Assembly: GCF_036373705.1 (NCBI RefSeq)
Contig: NC_089852.1
Location: 33,121,707 to 33,185,706 of the forward strand
Direction of reading: 5' to 3'
Length of the DNA stretch: 64,000 nt
DNA from: Amia ocellicauda
Taxonomy: Eukaryota; Chordata; Actinopteri; Amiiformes; Amiidae
Below, in pieces: positions 1-9,139 of this stretch. Position 1 is the first letter of the stretch, and each line of letters starts with the position of its first letter. The notes beneath the pieces were generated by a model. The model saw only the letters and a program-made list of their open reading frames with translations. It searched no databases and was not told where the DNA came from. The translations under genes and the position numbers were made by a program.

Positions 1-40
1 AGTTAAACACCACTGACAATGTTATTTGACAAGCAAACAC

Positions 41-102
<62 letters not shown>
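41..102. repeat. (AAT)n microsatellite
   Basis: Uninterrupted AAT/TAA trinucleotide run of about 20 copies. Read on the minus strand it gives a false poly-leucine tail to an open frame that runs through it. Confidence 0.97.
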
Positions 103-104
<2 letters not shown>

Positions 105-119
105 CATTTTTTATTATCA

Positions 120-734
120 GAATCACACAAGGATTAAACATTTTACAGATTACAACAATGTATGTAGTTCTATAGCCTATATATAAACAGACACCAACCA
201 TCGAAATATCAAAGTCTGGTTCAGGAGCAATAGGATTTCTCTGTGTAGTCATAGAACTGTTTCTAGTAGGCGTCATTTTCAGTTTCTCCAACACCTCCCT
301 GTTAATTCTGTTATACAGTACCGAACCAGGGATGTTAATCTCCGCCATCGCAGTCATAAAACTGCCCCAGCCTTTTGGGGCTCTGCCTGCAGCAAGCGTA
401 TGCGGCTGTGTGACAGCCCTAATCAGATCAATCACATGAGACCCACAAACAAGGCCCCCCTTGTACACAAATTCCCCATTCTCATTCCAGGAAGCTATAG
501 AATTGTTGGACCGCTACCTATTTTTTCTGTCAAATAGTAGGGCAAATCAGAATCTTCAAAACCATACTTCATGTTGCTTATTTTGCATAAGTGGGAGGTG
601 AGATACTTGTCTTTGATATTTTGTTCTTTTTTAATAAAAAAAAGGTCAGTTTGGTTAGCCAAAAATTGAAATCTCCCGACATCACCTTCAGGTATTCCTT
701 TCCCAAGGATACACTGGAAAAAAATGCTGAACAT
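120..734 (-). pseudogene. Unrecognised broken minus-strand coding-like region
   Basis: Two minus-strand open stretches (about 734-495 and 468-120) lie end to end in different frames with a stop between them. The composition looks protein-like rather than random: mixed charged and hydrophobic residues, a stretch rich in threonine, arginine and proline near 240-300, and no low-complexity sequence until the AAT run at 41-102. I do not recognise the family. It lies next to an integrase-like exon and a DNA polymerase B-like remnant, so it could be another gene of the same decayed virus-like element, but that rests on position only. It could also be a host exon or chance. Confidence 0.25.
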
Positions 735-876
735 ACAGGATGTTCTACATCTTATATCTACAAACGACTGAAGATTGAGGGTCTCTCACCGGAGCAAATT
801 CAGCAGGATCACTGACAATGAATTGGATGAAGAGTTGAAGTTGTTACACACACATTATCCTAATGCAGGTGTTGAG
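715..876 (+). pseudogene. Integrase-like (rve-family) exon fragment, frameshifted
   Basis: The + strand encodes a helix-turn-helix-like stretch containing YIYKRLKIEGLS, then in the next frame (from about 785) RITDNELDEELK followed by HTHYPNAGVE. From memory, this matches the region just before the rve catalytic core in fish integrase-like proteins, which carry an I-T-D-x-E-L-D motif and then F/Y-P-N-x-G. The block ends exactly at a good splice donor (GAG|GTATGT, 877). No DDE catalytic core follows, so this is one orphan exon with a one-base frameshift. In a whole gene the product would cut and join DNA for a mobile element. Assignment rests on short motifs only. Confidence 0.4.
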
Positions 877-1840
877 GTATGTAATTATGTTTTAAATAAT
901 GTGTGTAACTTCTTGATATGTACTTGTGGAATGGGATTTCTGTCTACCCTTCTGCACTCAAATTGTGTTTACCAATATCAGTTACGTTAGTCTGTAAACC
1001 AGAAATTTGAAGACCACTATGTTGCATATTCTGTGCTTGGAAAGACTTCACAAAACATATAACAAAACTAACAAGGGGAGAGGTCTGTAAAGAAAGGGGA
1101 TAAGAGTAAAAAGCTAGAATATGCACAAGAACACATAAATCGTTCTGTGTAACAGTGGTCAGTGGCCAAAGATACTTGGGGCTGATGACAGACGTTTGTA
1201 TGGCAATGCACAGTACACTTCAGAATTCACATCCTTTTTTTATGATATGCAACATACATAATCTTACAGTTTTCATATTTCAATGTATGCAATAAATAAA
1301 GAATCTTTACATATATGTATATAATATGTATGTTGAAGGCTGTGCTCGGATGCCCGCTCTGCAACCTAATCCAACCGCATCACTAAGAGTTCCGAACACT
1401 TGCCTTGGCCATGCATGTTACACACATTGCACATCTCTCTCACTTTCTCTTTCTCTTTCTGTCTATTTCAAAAAGGTTTCCAATGCAGTGTACATTTGTG
1501 TCAGAAAAAATAACAAAATGTGTGCTACTGTATTTCACGCAGCTGAACATTCGTCAGAAATGTTCTGTACATTTTCTAAATAATTTAAACCTTGAGTATA
1601 ACACAAATACCATTTTTTTTCATTTGGTTGTGATGGGTTTATGATTGAAATCTCGTTTCTAAATATAGTACAAGCTTGTCTACAATACCGCTTCAATTCA
1701 TCTTGGAAATTAAATTAATCTTACCAGTCCTTAAACTCTGTTTTATCGTCACCCATCATATAGTCTACCCCGTAAAATTGTTCAGCAGGTAAGGGTCCTA
1801 CATAATTTTGGTTTGTGACTGTGGGGGAAATGTCCTTTCG
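877..1840. other. No gene recognised; AT-rich spacer
   Basis: I see no convincing coding sequence. The stretch is AT-rich with short pyrimidine-rich runs (about 1433-1470, CTCTC/CTTT). Open frames here are short and low in complexity. Confidence 0.6.
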
Positions 1841-1845
1841 TACCC

Positions 1846-2466
1846 TCAAACCCCATTGTTTTTTAAATCAATGACGCAAGCCCTTTTTGTGTCTATTATC
1901 TTGCTAAACAAAATGCCTTTTATATGCCACCGTGCACCACCACCACCTTGCATATTTCTAATTACTGTGATCGTTATTCTCAAACTACCATCTATTAGGA
2001 TTTCGGTGTGACTTTGCAGTAAATTAGCGATGCTCTCTAGGAAATCTGTCGCATCCAGCTCCCCCAAATGTTGCCTCCTCGAATAGAAAGCATTATTTAA
2101 TGACCCACGAGCTCAGTCTAAGCTGTACAAAATCATTAGGACCCACATTGTGTGATATTTCATTTAACAGCCCTTGCACAGCCCCATGCACAATATGCAT
2201 GGCCTCCGTGTAAGATTCTATCAGATCCAGATTCACAAACCTGAATTCTTCATAAATCTCCATACCCCAATACCTATTAATTTCCCAGTCATAGCGATGA
2301 ATACGCTCCAATCACCACCCTCAGCCATTTGTTCATCATTTTCATTATTCACCTCTAACATTGCAACAACACCACCCCCAATCTGATTATCATTATTATT
2401 AGCTAATCCATCAGACACATCCAAATCTATATATTCCTGAATTACCAAGTTTTGCTGGGTGGTCAT
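1846..2466 (-). pseudogene. Remnant resembling N-terminal region of Polinton/adintovirus-type DNA polymerase B ORF
   Basis: Three minus-strand frames join up with frameshifts. The first (from 2466) is acidic and asparagine-rich; the next (2311-2093) holds DWEINRYWGMEIYEEFRFVN and VQGLLNEISHNVGPNDFVQL; the third (2067-1846) holds LLQSHTEILIDGSL, IRNMQGGGGA and a KR-rich end. From memory this order matches the region ahead of protein-primed type-B polymerases encoded by Polinton/Maverick- and adintovirus-like elements of fish. No exonuclease or polymerase motifs (DxE, DTDS) are visible, so the catalytic part is absent. The frame changes at about 2080 and 2320 make it non-functional. The family call is a motif match by eye and needs a profile search. 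Confidence 0.45.
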
Positions 2467-2760
2467 CAGCTGGCACTGTGCTTAAATTGTCAGACTGTAA
2501 TGGTGTCTGTGATCCTGTTAATTGTGACATCCATTATAGATTTAAGCCTACGCAGCATTCTTTTGGCTGCATTAATTTTCTTTATCAGTACTGCCGTGAT
2601 TAAACATGCAGACCAAGCGTTTTTGCGTCTTACTTGTTTCATTGTTTGTCAATTGCGGTTTGCAGAAGTGTCTATTTTCTGTATCAGCTCCTCTACATCT
2701 TGCATAGAGACTATTTCACTCACAGCGGGACCATTCAGCAAACTCTCATCAGAAACGGAG

Positions 2761-3236
2761 CTATACCCTTTTTTTAAACACATTTGTCAAAACATGTATT
2801 TTTCTATGAGCTGTGTGAAAATCTTCTACCACTTGCCAACAAATGTGACATATCTTGCTAAACAACAGGGCCCTAGAATCATCAGAGGTCTGAATGTCTG
2901 CACAGGGTATTTGTTCACCTGACTTGTCTATCTCTTTATGCACACTCGGAGTGGCATTAGCTGTGCTATTTGTTCGCTTACCTCTTTTTATAGCAGCGGT
3001 TCTGCACAGCTGAATTGTACTTTTTTTTTCAAAGTGTCTGTGCACTGTGCGGAAAGCGACTGTTTTCCATGCCATACACCAGTAGCTTCCTTATCAACAC
3101 GTCCGGTTTTCTTCAGCAGTAGGTCCCTTGCCCCCCCTTTCACTGGCCTCTGTAGGGGGCCTGCTTGCCCTGGCCGCAAAGTGTTTTCAGCTATAAGAAA
3201 CACATAGAAGGTGTTATGGTATCTTTCTTTGTACAA
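2761..3236 (-). pseudogene. Probable upstream part of the same minus-strand polymerase-like remnant
   Basis: Overlapping minus-strand frames (3236-2988 and 3075-2761) contain a basic segment and a cysteine/histidine pair pattern (CHIC then HTAHRKIH) resembling a single C2H2-type finger. Fish Polinton-type polymerase ORFs often carry a zinc finger ahead of the polymerase, as I recall, which would fit the remnant at 1846-2466 on the same strand. Lesions interrupt it. A long hydrophobic frame on the opposite strand (2452-2922) looks like a shadow. Linkage to the downstream remnant is inference. Confidence 0.25.
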
Positions 3237-3242
3237 TAACTT

Positions 3243-4250
3243 TCACGGCATTTGGAAAACAATAAATAATAATATAAACACATCAGTAACCCAATGAATG
3301 TTACATACTGCCATTACAAGTTTGCTCTGAGACTTGGACAGGGAGGGGCCATTCATAGGTATGCGGGTTAATGGTTGCCTCGCCGGTCTCCCTCTCTGAA
3401 AATACGTGTTGTTTATTCCCAATGCGTTTATCCCCCACAACTGTCAACATGAAAATTGAAAACAGAGATTGATACCGTAACTTTACACATTATTTGTCAT
3501 TATGTTTTAGAAGATACAATACAATAATATGAAATACCTTGTTTTATGTCATACCATAAAGTCTGTATTGCGTTGTGTGGCGTTGAACGCATTGCTTGGC
3601 CCTACCTTCAGAACTCGTGCTTCCTGCGGTTTGGAAGACGCTGTTGGTACCAGACATAGGGGGCTGTGAGTGCCACTCTGCGGGTCGAACAGCTGGCTGT
3701 TTGGTCCAGCAGTGATGGCTCTGTTATTCTACGCTGCAGTATCTCAGCTCTTTGCAAGTCCACAGCCGGTAATTTCACTGAAATAATACAAGCATATATA
3801 CATTAACTATGTACCATACTAATACTTTTGAACCAGACTATATTCATATACATACCCAGCCCCAATACCCCTGTTTCGGAACTATACTTACCATCAATAC
3901 ATAATATTAGTTCCAATAGTTCTGTTTCATTGAAGAGGTCCCAGTCAGTTGATGAACATGGTGGTGGTTAATATATTGTTGAAAATGTAGCTGCTACTCC
4001 ACAGTGCTACCTATTTTAAAACCGACCTATTTCACAACTTGTATTCCGTAACACATTCCGAGCAACCGCCAAAAATGTTTTTCTCCCCCAACCCAACGGT
4101 TTGAGAAAAAATATCCGCCTACCCCCCGCCTCCTCAAAAGAACCCTCCACCCCACTTTTAAGGTATAAAACATGTACATGCAGACATTGAAAACATGTCA
4201 TCAGGTCGGCACGGCCAGCTCTCAGCTAACATCTGGAAGGATCACTGCTC
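3243..4250. other. Intergenic stretch upstream of the spliced hypothetical gene
   Basis: No recognised gene. Between about 3560 and 3780 the sequence is more GC-balanced than its surroundings and the minus strand is open for roughly 55 codons (a PAVDLQRAEIL-containing frame), which could be one more decayed exon. The last 60 bases before 4254 contain no clear TATA box, though TATAAA lies at 4164-4169. Confidence 0.3.
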
Positions 4251-4253
4251 GCT

Positions 4254-5742
4254 ATGGCAACACCGACCAAGAAGAGCTCCCCTAACGGCCACTCCGCTGA
4301 TGACCACTCTGCTGACGATACTGGGGCCCCGAGCACAAAACTTAGAAGGACTGAAGGTGTAGACACAAAAGAGGTAAAACTTTATTTTTACTTAGCAAAA
4401 ATATGTTTAGAATATTATTATTATTTTTAAACTTATGCCGGTGTTTACATGCTGTTAGAGTGTGTACATTTCAGAGAAAAGTTAATTTAAATACATTTTT
4501 TTTTTATTTGTTTGTTTAACAACAGGCCGGTGTAGGAACCCCTCTCCTGAGCCCCGGTGAAGCTGCCCAGATGTCTGATGAAGATGAAGGCGTCAACACT
4601 GCTGATGAGTATGACGATGATGATGAGGACCCTGACTATGGCAGTGAGGATGCAAACAGCACCACTCACAATGACGGTGGAGTTGGGCCACCATGCTTCT
4701 GTTCTTGCCTTGCTAGAACTCACAAGAGTTTTGATTCAGACAGTGAAGGTGTGAGATATAATTGTAAAAACCAGGATAAGCATGTTAGACTGGTGATGAC
4801 ACATACTGTAAATGCCAGTGTCGCTCTAGTGTTACAACATTGTATTGGCCGTGAATTAGTTGATAAATGTGAAGCCTGTCTGATAGGAGACCCCAGCCAA
4901 CTGCATCACATCTGCCTAACTTTAGATCATGAACAAGGAAGTGTCTGGAGTGTAGTGTAGTGTAGTGTAGCTCTTATATGCCACACAATAAGTGCCACAC
5001 GTCTGCTAAACGTTGTGTTATGTGTTGTTAGTACCCTACGTGGAATGAGTATCAACAGGCAGACTCAGAAAGAAGTGAAAACACTTTTGCATAGTCTAGA
5101 AACATGCACTCTACCTTCAATATGGTTTAGTGACTTGTTAGAAAGTGTGGATGAGAAAGTAGTGAAAATAGTTGAGAAGGTTATAATAAACAAGGCTTAT
5201 CAAGTGTTTTACAAACATAAATAAAATACTGTTTGTGTCTGCTCTGCTTTTCTGTACAATAAGACATTATATTTTAATTCCTATATTTTTTCAGAGAAAG
5301 AAACCCCCGGGGACCTTGGAATTACGTTTACATATGTTTGAGGAATCTTTGCTTGAAGATGTCATCCTCACTCTAATAGCTCACAAGTTTGGTGATTTGT
5401 ATGATACTGGTAATTCTAATGTGAAATCACTAGTTGCTGATGTTGAGAAAACAGTGGAGGCCCTCCCCAATGTGCTCAAGAGAATGCTGTATAAAGAATG
5501 CCTGATGAATCTGCTTTTACAGCTGTCCAAAAAGTTCTGCAGAGTTCTTATGGAAATACTATTGCTATCATGACCAAACCCAATTTCTACACTGTGCTAG
5601 ACAGAATAGCCATGATCAGTGTCACAGCCCTTGCCAATAAACAAGTAGAGGGAGTTGCTAGTGCAGTACAGTTCAGTTGTTTCTTCCTGGCTGATGTAGG
5701 TGTTGGGGAGGTGGGGTCATTGGTCACCCGTGTCAGTATCTA
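4254..5742 (+). pseudogene. Spliced hypothetical gene: acidic N-terminus, Cys-rich middle, helical C-terminus
   Basis: Exon 1 (4254-4373) starts at ATG and ends KE|GTAAAA. Exon 2 begins after TTTAACAACAG at 4526 in the same phase. The product begins with a Ser/Asp-rich tail, then an acidic DEYDDDDEDPDYGSED tract, then a Cys/His block (CFCSC, YNC, HC, KCEAC, HHIC) that could bind zinc. One in-frame TAG (4958-4960), inside a GTAGT repeat, interrupts a frame that otherwise runs to 5224. A third exon may start at 5295 after TTTTTTCAG; a frame change near 5500 leads into a helix-rich end at about 5742, followed by AATAAA at 5800-5805. The family is unknown to me. The intact reading phase across the intron argues it was a real gene. 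Because it neighbours polymerase- and integrase-like remnants, it may be an accessory gene of a decayed virus-like element; an independent host gene is equally possible. Confidence 0.4.
4956..4975. repeat. (GTAGT)n short tandem repeat
   Basis: About four copies of a 5-base unit lie inside the hypothetical coding exon and contain the in-frame TAG. Because the unit is not a multiple of three, a change in copy number would shift the frame. Confidence 0.85.
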
Positions 5743-6023
5743 ATCCCACTGTCTACAACTGACCTGATGCCTTGTTGTCATATTCTTAGAGTGGTCACAA
5801 TAAAAGACATTTTACAGAGTCTCATTTTTTGAATGTCTGTACCTTTCTTTTTCTTTTATTTTGCTAACACTGTACCATCCCAAACCTAATCATAAAACAT
5901 ATAACCTAAAACAAACTATAATAAGTTTAAATTCTTAAACATTACACACCCACACATCATCAGGGTGAGGTGGCAGTGAACTGTTGTCAAGATGACCTGT
6001 GCCCTTTCCAAAATGACTGTGAG

Positions 6024-6104
6024 CCTAACAAGATGACAGTCACCCTAACAAGTTGGTGGTCATCCTAATAAGATGGCTGTCATCCTAACAAGATGGCTGA
6101 CTGG
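6024..6104. repeat. Tandem array of a 20-bp unit
   Basis: Four imperfect head-to-tail copies of CTAACAAGATGGCTGTCATC, with degenerate half-copies upstream (about 5985-6023). Confidence 0.85.
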
Positions 6105-6173
6105 AGAGGGTCAAAGGGTAAAACCTCAGAGGTGGTGGGAAGGAGGAGAGGGTTCCGATTCAAAGGGCCACTG

Positions 6174-6296
6174 GGCGTAAGGAGGGGCTTCCCGGCCCAT
6201 GAGCACCTGGGGTAAGGCGGGATTTCCTAGCCCATGGGGCTTCTGGGTAAGGTGGGGCTTCCCGGCCCATGGGGCTTCTGGGTGGGGTGTGGCTTC
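6174..6296. repeat. Tandem array of a ~36-bp GC-rich unit
   Basis: Three to four imperfect copies of a unit built on GGTGGGGCTTCCCGGCCCAT and GGGGCTTCTGGG. It sits directly upstream of the first OR unit. Confidence 0.85.
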
Positions 6297-6537
6297 CATC
6301 TGTCACTTTGACATAAGCTGCCATTATCACTACTCAGACTAATAAGGCCAAAACAAAGAGAAAAAATAAATAAATAAACAGTGTACTTCAGAAAAATCTC
6401 TGAGAGTTTGAGATGCTAGTGTTACTTGAATTTTCATTACAGTATTCCAAATGTATTCTTACTACTCAGACATACTAACACAGCAAATTACTATCCTCTA
6501 ATTAGGAAGTGAAAATAATCAGCCCTCAGACAAAACC

Positions 6538-6847
6538 TCACCAGGGGAATACAGATAGAGATTTAAGAGCCACACTTGGAAGAGCTGGGTTAAAGTATGA
6601 GCTCATGGAAGAGAGAGAAGAAGGGATTCCCAGTGAAACAGTAAGTTAATCAATTTTGCAATGTGTGCTGTTTTGTTTCTTTACATTTACTTATACTGGA
6701 AGGATTTAAATCAATTTAAATAAACATTAATGGTATTGTGTGTTTAACCATTCTGAATAAACACACTGATTGTATTGCTATACTGTTATATGATTAAAGG
6801 CTGACCAAAATATATATCTGAAGGACACAGAAATCTCCAGAAGTCAG
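6538..6847 (+). other. OR-A upstream non-coding exons
   Basis: A conserved block (CTCACCAGGGGAATACAGAT onward) ends at the donor ACA|GTAAGT (6641). A second small block, 6800-6847 (48 bases), follows ATTAAAG and ends CAG|GTAAGG. The coding exon follows the acceptor TTTTCAG at 7085. The same arrangement recurs before other ORs. Exon 1 contains ATGs: one frame runs open through exon 2 and past the receptor start in a different frame, so the leader would carry an upstream ORF. ORs with 5' UTR introns and intronless coding exons are typical of vertebrates. Exon use here is inferred from splice signals and conservation. Confidence 0.6.
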
Positions 6848-7116
6848 GTAAGGTGTAGTTCGCTTTGTCTCATTAGTAAAATTAAACTAGGTAGTAGTAT
6901 CAGCTTTAAATTCATACTTGAGGAAGCCAATAAACAATATTAAGAATGATTCCTTCATACTCTTGTTTACACATTGGCCCTTGTCTCATACTGAAATCAA
7001 TACAGTGGCAATTTCTTAAGAATTCAAATTACACACATGTGCTTTTCTTCCCAGTGTAAGTGCCTAATATATGGGTTGTTTTCAGATAACATTGGTGTTT
7101 AAGCAGAGAGGTGAAA

Positions 7117-8094
7117 ATGCAGCAAAATCAAAGTGCAATTACATCTCACACAGAGTTTCTTCTACTTGGATTTGATGGACTCGGAGGATACAGACAATAT
7201 CTTTTCATTCCTTTCTTTCTGATAGGTGTATTGTCTTTTCTTGGTAATGCTGCGCTGATTATCACTATTAAAACAGGCAGCAGTTTGCACTCTCCCATGT
7301 ATGTGTTAATATGTATGAATGCCTGTGTAGACCTGACTTTGCCAATAATATTCGTACCAAAAATGTTATTAAGTTTTTTATTTAACTTGAGTGGAATAAC
7401 TCTGTTGGGTTGTCTCATTCAAATGTTTTTTATCCACTTCATTGGTAGTTTTCAGTCAACTGTTCTCCTAGGGATGGCTCTGGATCGCTATGTTGCCATA
7501 TGTATCCCACTGCGCTACAATGATTACATAAATAGGTCGAATTTCTGTAAATTCTCTGCTGTAGTTATTTTGAGAAATTTATTTTTTGTTTTACTTATAG
7601 TAGTTCTAGCCAGTCCTCTATCTTTTTGCTCATCGAATGTTATTGATGATTGCTTTTGTCAGCACATGGCTCTGGTAAGCTTGGCATGTGGAAACACCAG
7701 CAAGAACAGTATCATTGGGCTGCTTGCAATATTTTTCTTAATAATCACTGATGCTGTGATCCTTGTTATTACATACATCAAAATTTTCTCTGATGTTTTT
7801 AAAACACACTCAGGAAAATCACAAGAGAAAGCACTACACACCTGTGGAACTCATTTAATAGTCACAGGTGTGTCTTTTGCCTTTACCATGACCTCCTTTC
7901 TTGCATATCGGTTCAAAAATTCCCTCCCTCCCAATATTCATAACTTAATAAGCATAATGTACTTACTTTTCCCCAGCACTCTCCACCCTATTATTTATGG
8001 AATAAGAACCAAAGCGATAAGAGAGCAGATGCTGAAACTATTTCAATGCACAACAATTGGACCCATCTCTATTAAAGTATTGAGTATAGACTGA
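7117..8094 (+). CDS. Olfactory receptor OR-A, class I (OR51/52-like), intact
   Basis: A 325-residue seven-helix odorant receptor of olfactory neuron cilia, which would signal through the G-olf/cAMP pathway. Landmarks: N-glycosylation site NQS at 4-6; GN in TM1 at 43-44; LHSPMY at 57-62; Cys99 before TM3; MALDRYVAIC at 120-129; extracellular-loop cysteines 171, 179, 181 and 191; KALHTCGTHL at 238-247; PIIYGIR at 291-297. The QMFFIH stretch after Cys99 and the HPIIYGIRTK end are class I-type. Single coding exon; the start is the first ATG after the acceptor at 7085, and the GTG two codons earlier is not used in eukaryotes. AATAAA at 8307-8312. No lesions. The last third is almost identical to OR-C, the first two thirds much less so. 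The ligand is unknown. Confidence 0.95.
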   Translation: MQQNQSAITSHTEFLLLGFDGLGGYRQYLFIPFFLIGVLSFLGNAALIITIKTGSSLHSPMYVLICMNACVDLTLPIIFVPKMLLSFLFNLSGITLLGCLIQMFFIHFIGSFQSTVLLGMALDRYVAICIPLRYNDYINRSNFCKFSAVVILRNLFFVLLIVVLASPLSFCSSNVIDDCFCQHMALVSLACGNTSKNSIIGLLAIFFLIITDAVILVITYIKIFSDVFKTHSGKSQEKALHTCGTHLIVTGVSFAFTMTSFLAYRFKNSLPPNIHNLISIMYLLFPSTLHPIIYGIRTKAIREQMLKLFQCTTIGPISIKVLSID

Positions 8095-8119
8095 TTATGG
8101 AACATAAGGAAAAACAATA

Positions 8120-8900
8120 TATAAGGGACAGATTAACACTTTTAAATTGTGTCATTTACTTCTGACTCACAGACTGATTTGACCCTATTTGAAGAAAGCC
8201 ACGTTGGAATGTTTCTGGAAACCATACACTAAAAAGTGATACAATTCTCGTTTTGGAAGTCATGCTTATTTTTTGTATTGATCACTACTTTTCATATCTA
8301 ATACAAAATAAACTATTTTTAAATTGATTTCATTTCTAAACCCATGTGTCTATAAAAACATTCCCTCCTGTCCTCTACTGCCAGTTTTTGCTGGTTGCTG
8401 AGCTGTATCTTCCCTTTACTCTCCCAGCTCCCATCTCACATGCTCCTCTACACTGCCCCACTATGGAAGTTCATGTCACTGGCATCATCTGTTCTGTTTC
8501 TTAGTTTTACTACTGTAGTTCTTGCTGTTCAAGGGAATTTTATTGTAATATATATATCTTATTATTTTATGTATTCTGCTTGTTTGTTAAACCATTATCT
8601 TATGTAGCATTTGTACTCTGTAAAGTTTTAAAATGCAACAATGGTGTAACCTGAGTCTCCATGGCTAAATGCTTGGGTCAAAAAATAATTATAATAATGT
8701 GGTCCTGCATTACTAAAAATAAAATAATAAAATACTGATATATACTGAGTCTGCATGCAGTGAGATGGAGTTTTATGGTACATTTTAATCCCATCAATAT
8801 ATGTTTCATTACTCCTCAAGTTCAAAATTGCTTTTTTTATCATACATAATAAGCCTCTTTAAATACTTCACAAGTCTATCTCTAAGGAAATACACACACA
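8120..8900 (+). repeat. OR unit 3' flank (repeated)
   Basis: Non-coding sequence following OR-A. It is repeated after OR-C (40870-41740) and in part after OR-B, OR-D and OR-E (near 19165, 50515, 52690 and 56270). It contains polyadenylation signals and a TCTCCCAGCTC-containing stretch. Short open frames in it are not conserved as proteins. Confidence 0.7.
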
Positions 8901-8924
8901 TGAGTATGGTAAGCCAGATTATCA

Positions 8925-9080
8925 TTTAGAAATATCTCTAAATGCATTTCAATATATCTTCAAATAATTTAGAGATATCTGCAAACCATTTAGAGATATC
9001 TTAATAAGGTGCTTCTTTTTAAATGTATCTCTGAAGGATTTGAAGATATCTCAAAATGATTTAGAGATATCTTCAAATGA
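8925..9080. repeat. Degenerate satellite built on AGAGATATCT
   Basis: Repeated blocks of TTTAGAGATATCT with spacers such as GCAAACCA and TCAAAT. The core AGATATCT is a perfect palindrome. A longer paralogous array lies at 41740-42035. Confidence 0.85.
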
Positions 9081-9139
9081 CTTCCTGTATTTTGGCTGAG
9101 ATTATCACTTCCTGTTTCTTCATTCAGTTACATTATTAG

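Noticed and set aside
22-110. Poly-leucine C-terminus of a minus-strand open frame
   Set aside because: It is the AAT microsatellite read in one frame, not protein sequence.
2452-2922. 156-codon hydrophobic + strand frame
   Set aside because: Lies opposite the polymerase-like remnant, has no recognisable domain, and its hydrophobicity is what antisense of a polar coding region gives.
7111-7116. GTG start two codons upstream in OR-A (and equivalents in the other ORs)
   Set aside because: Eukaryotic ORs start at ATG; the conserved ATG six bases later is taken as the start in all units.
8925-9080. CRISPR-like array
   Set aside because: Spacers are not unique or regular, repeats are degenerate and AT-rich, and the genome is a vertebrate.
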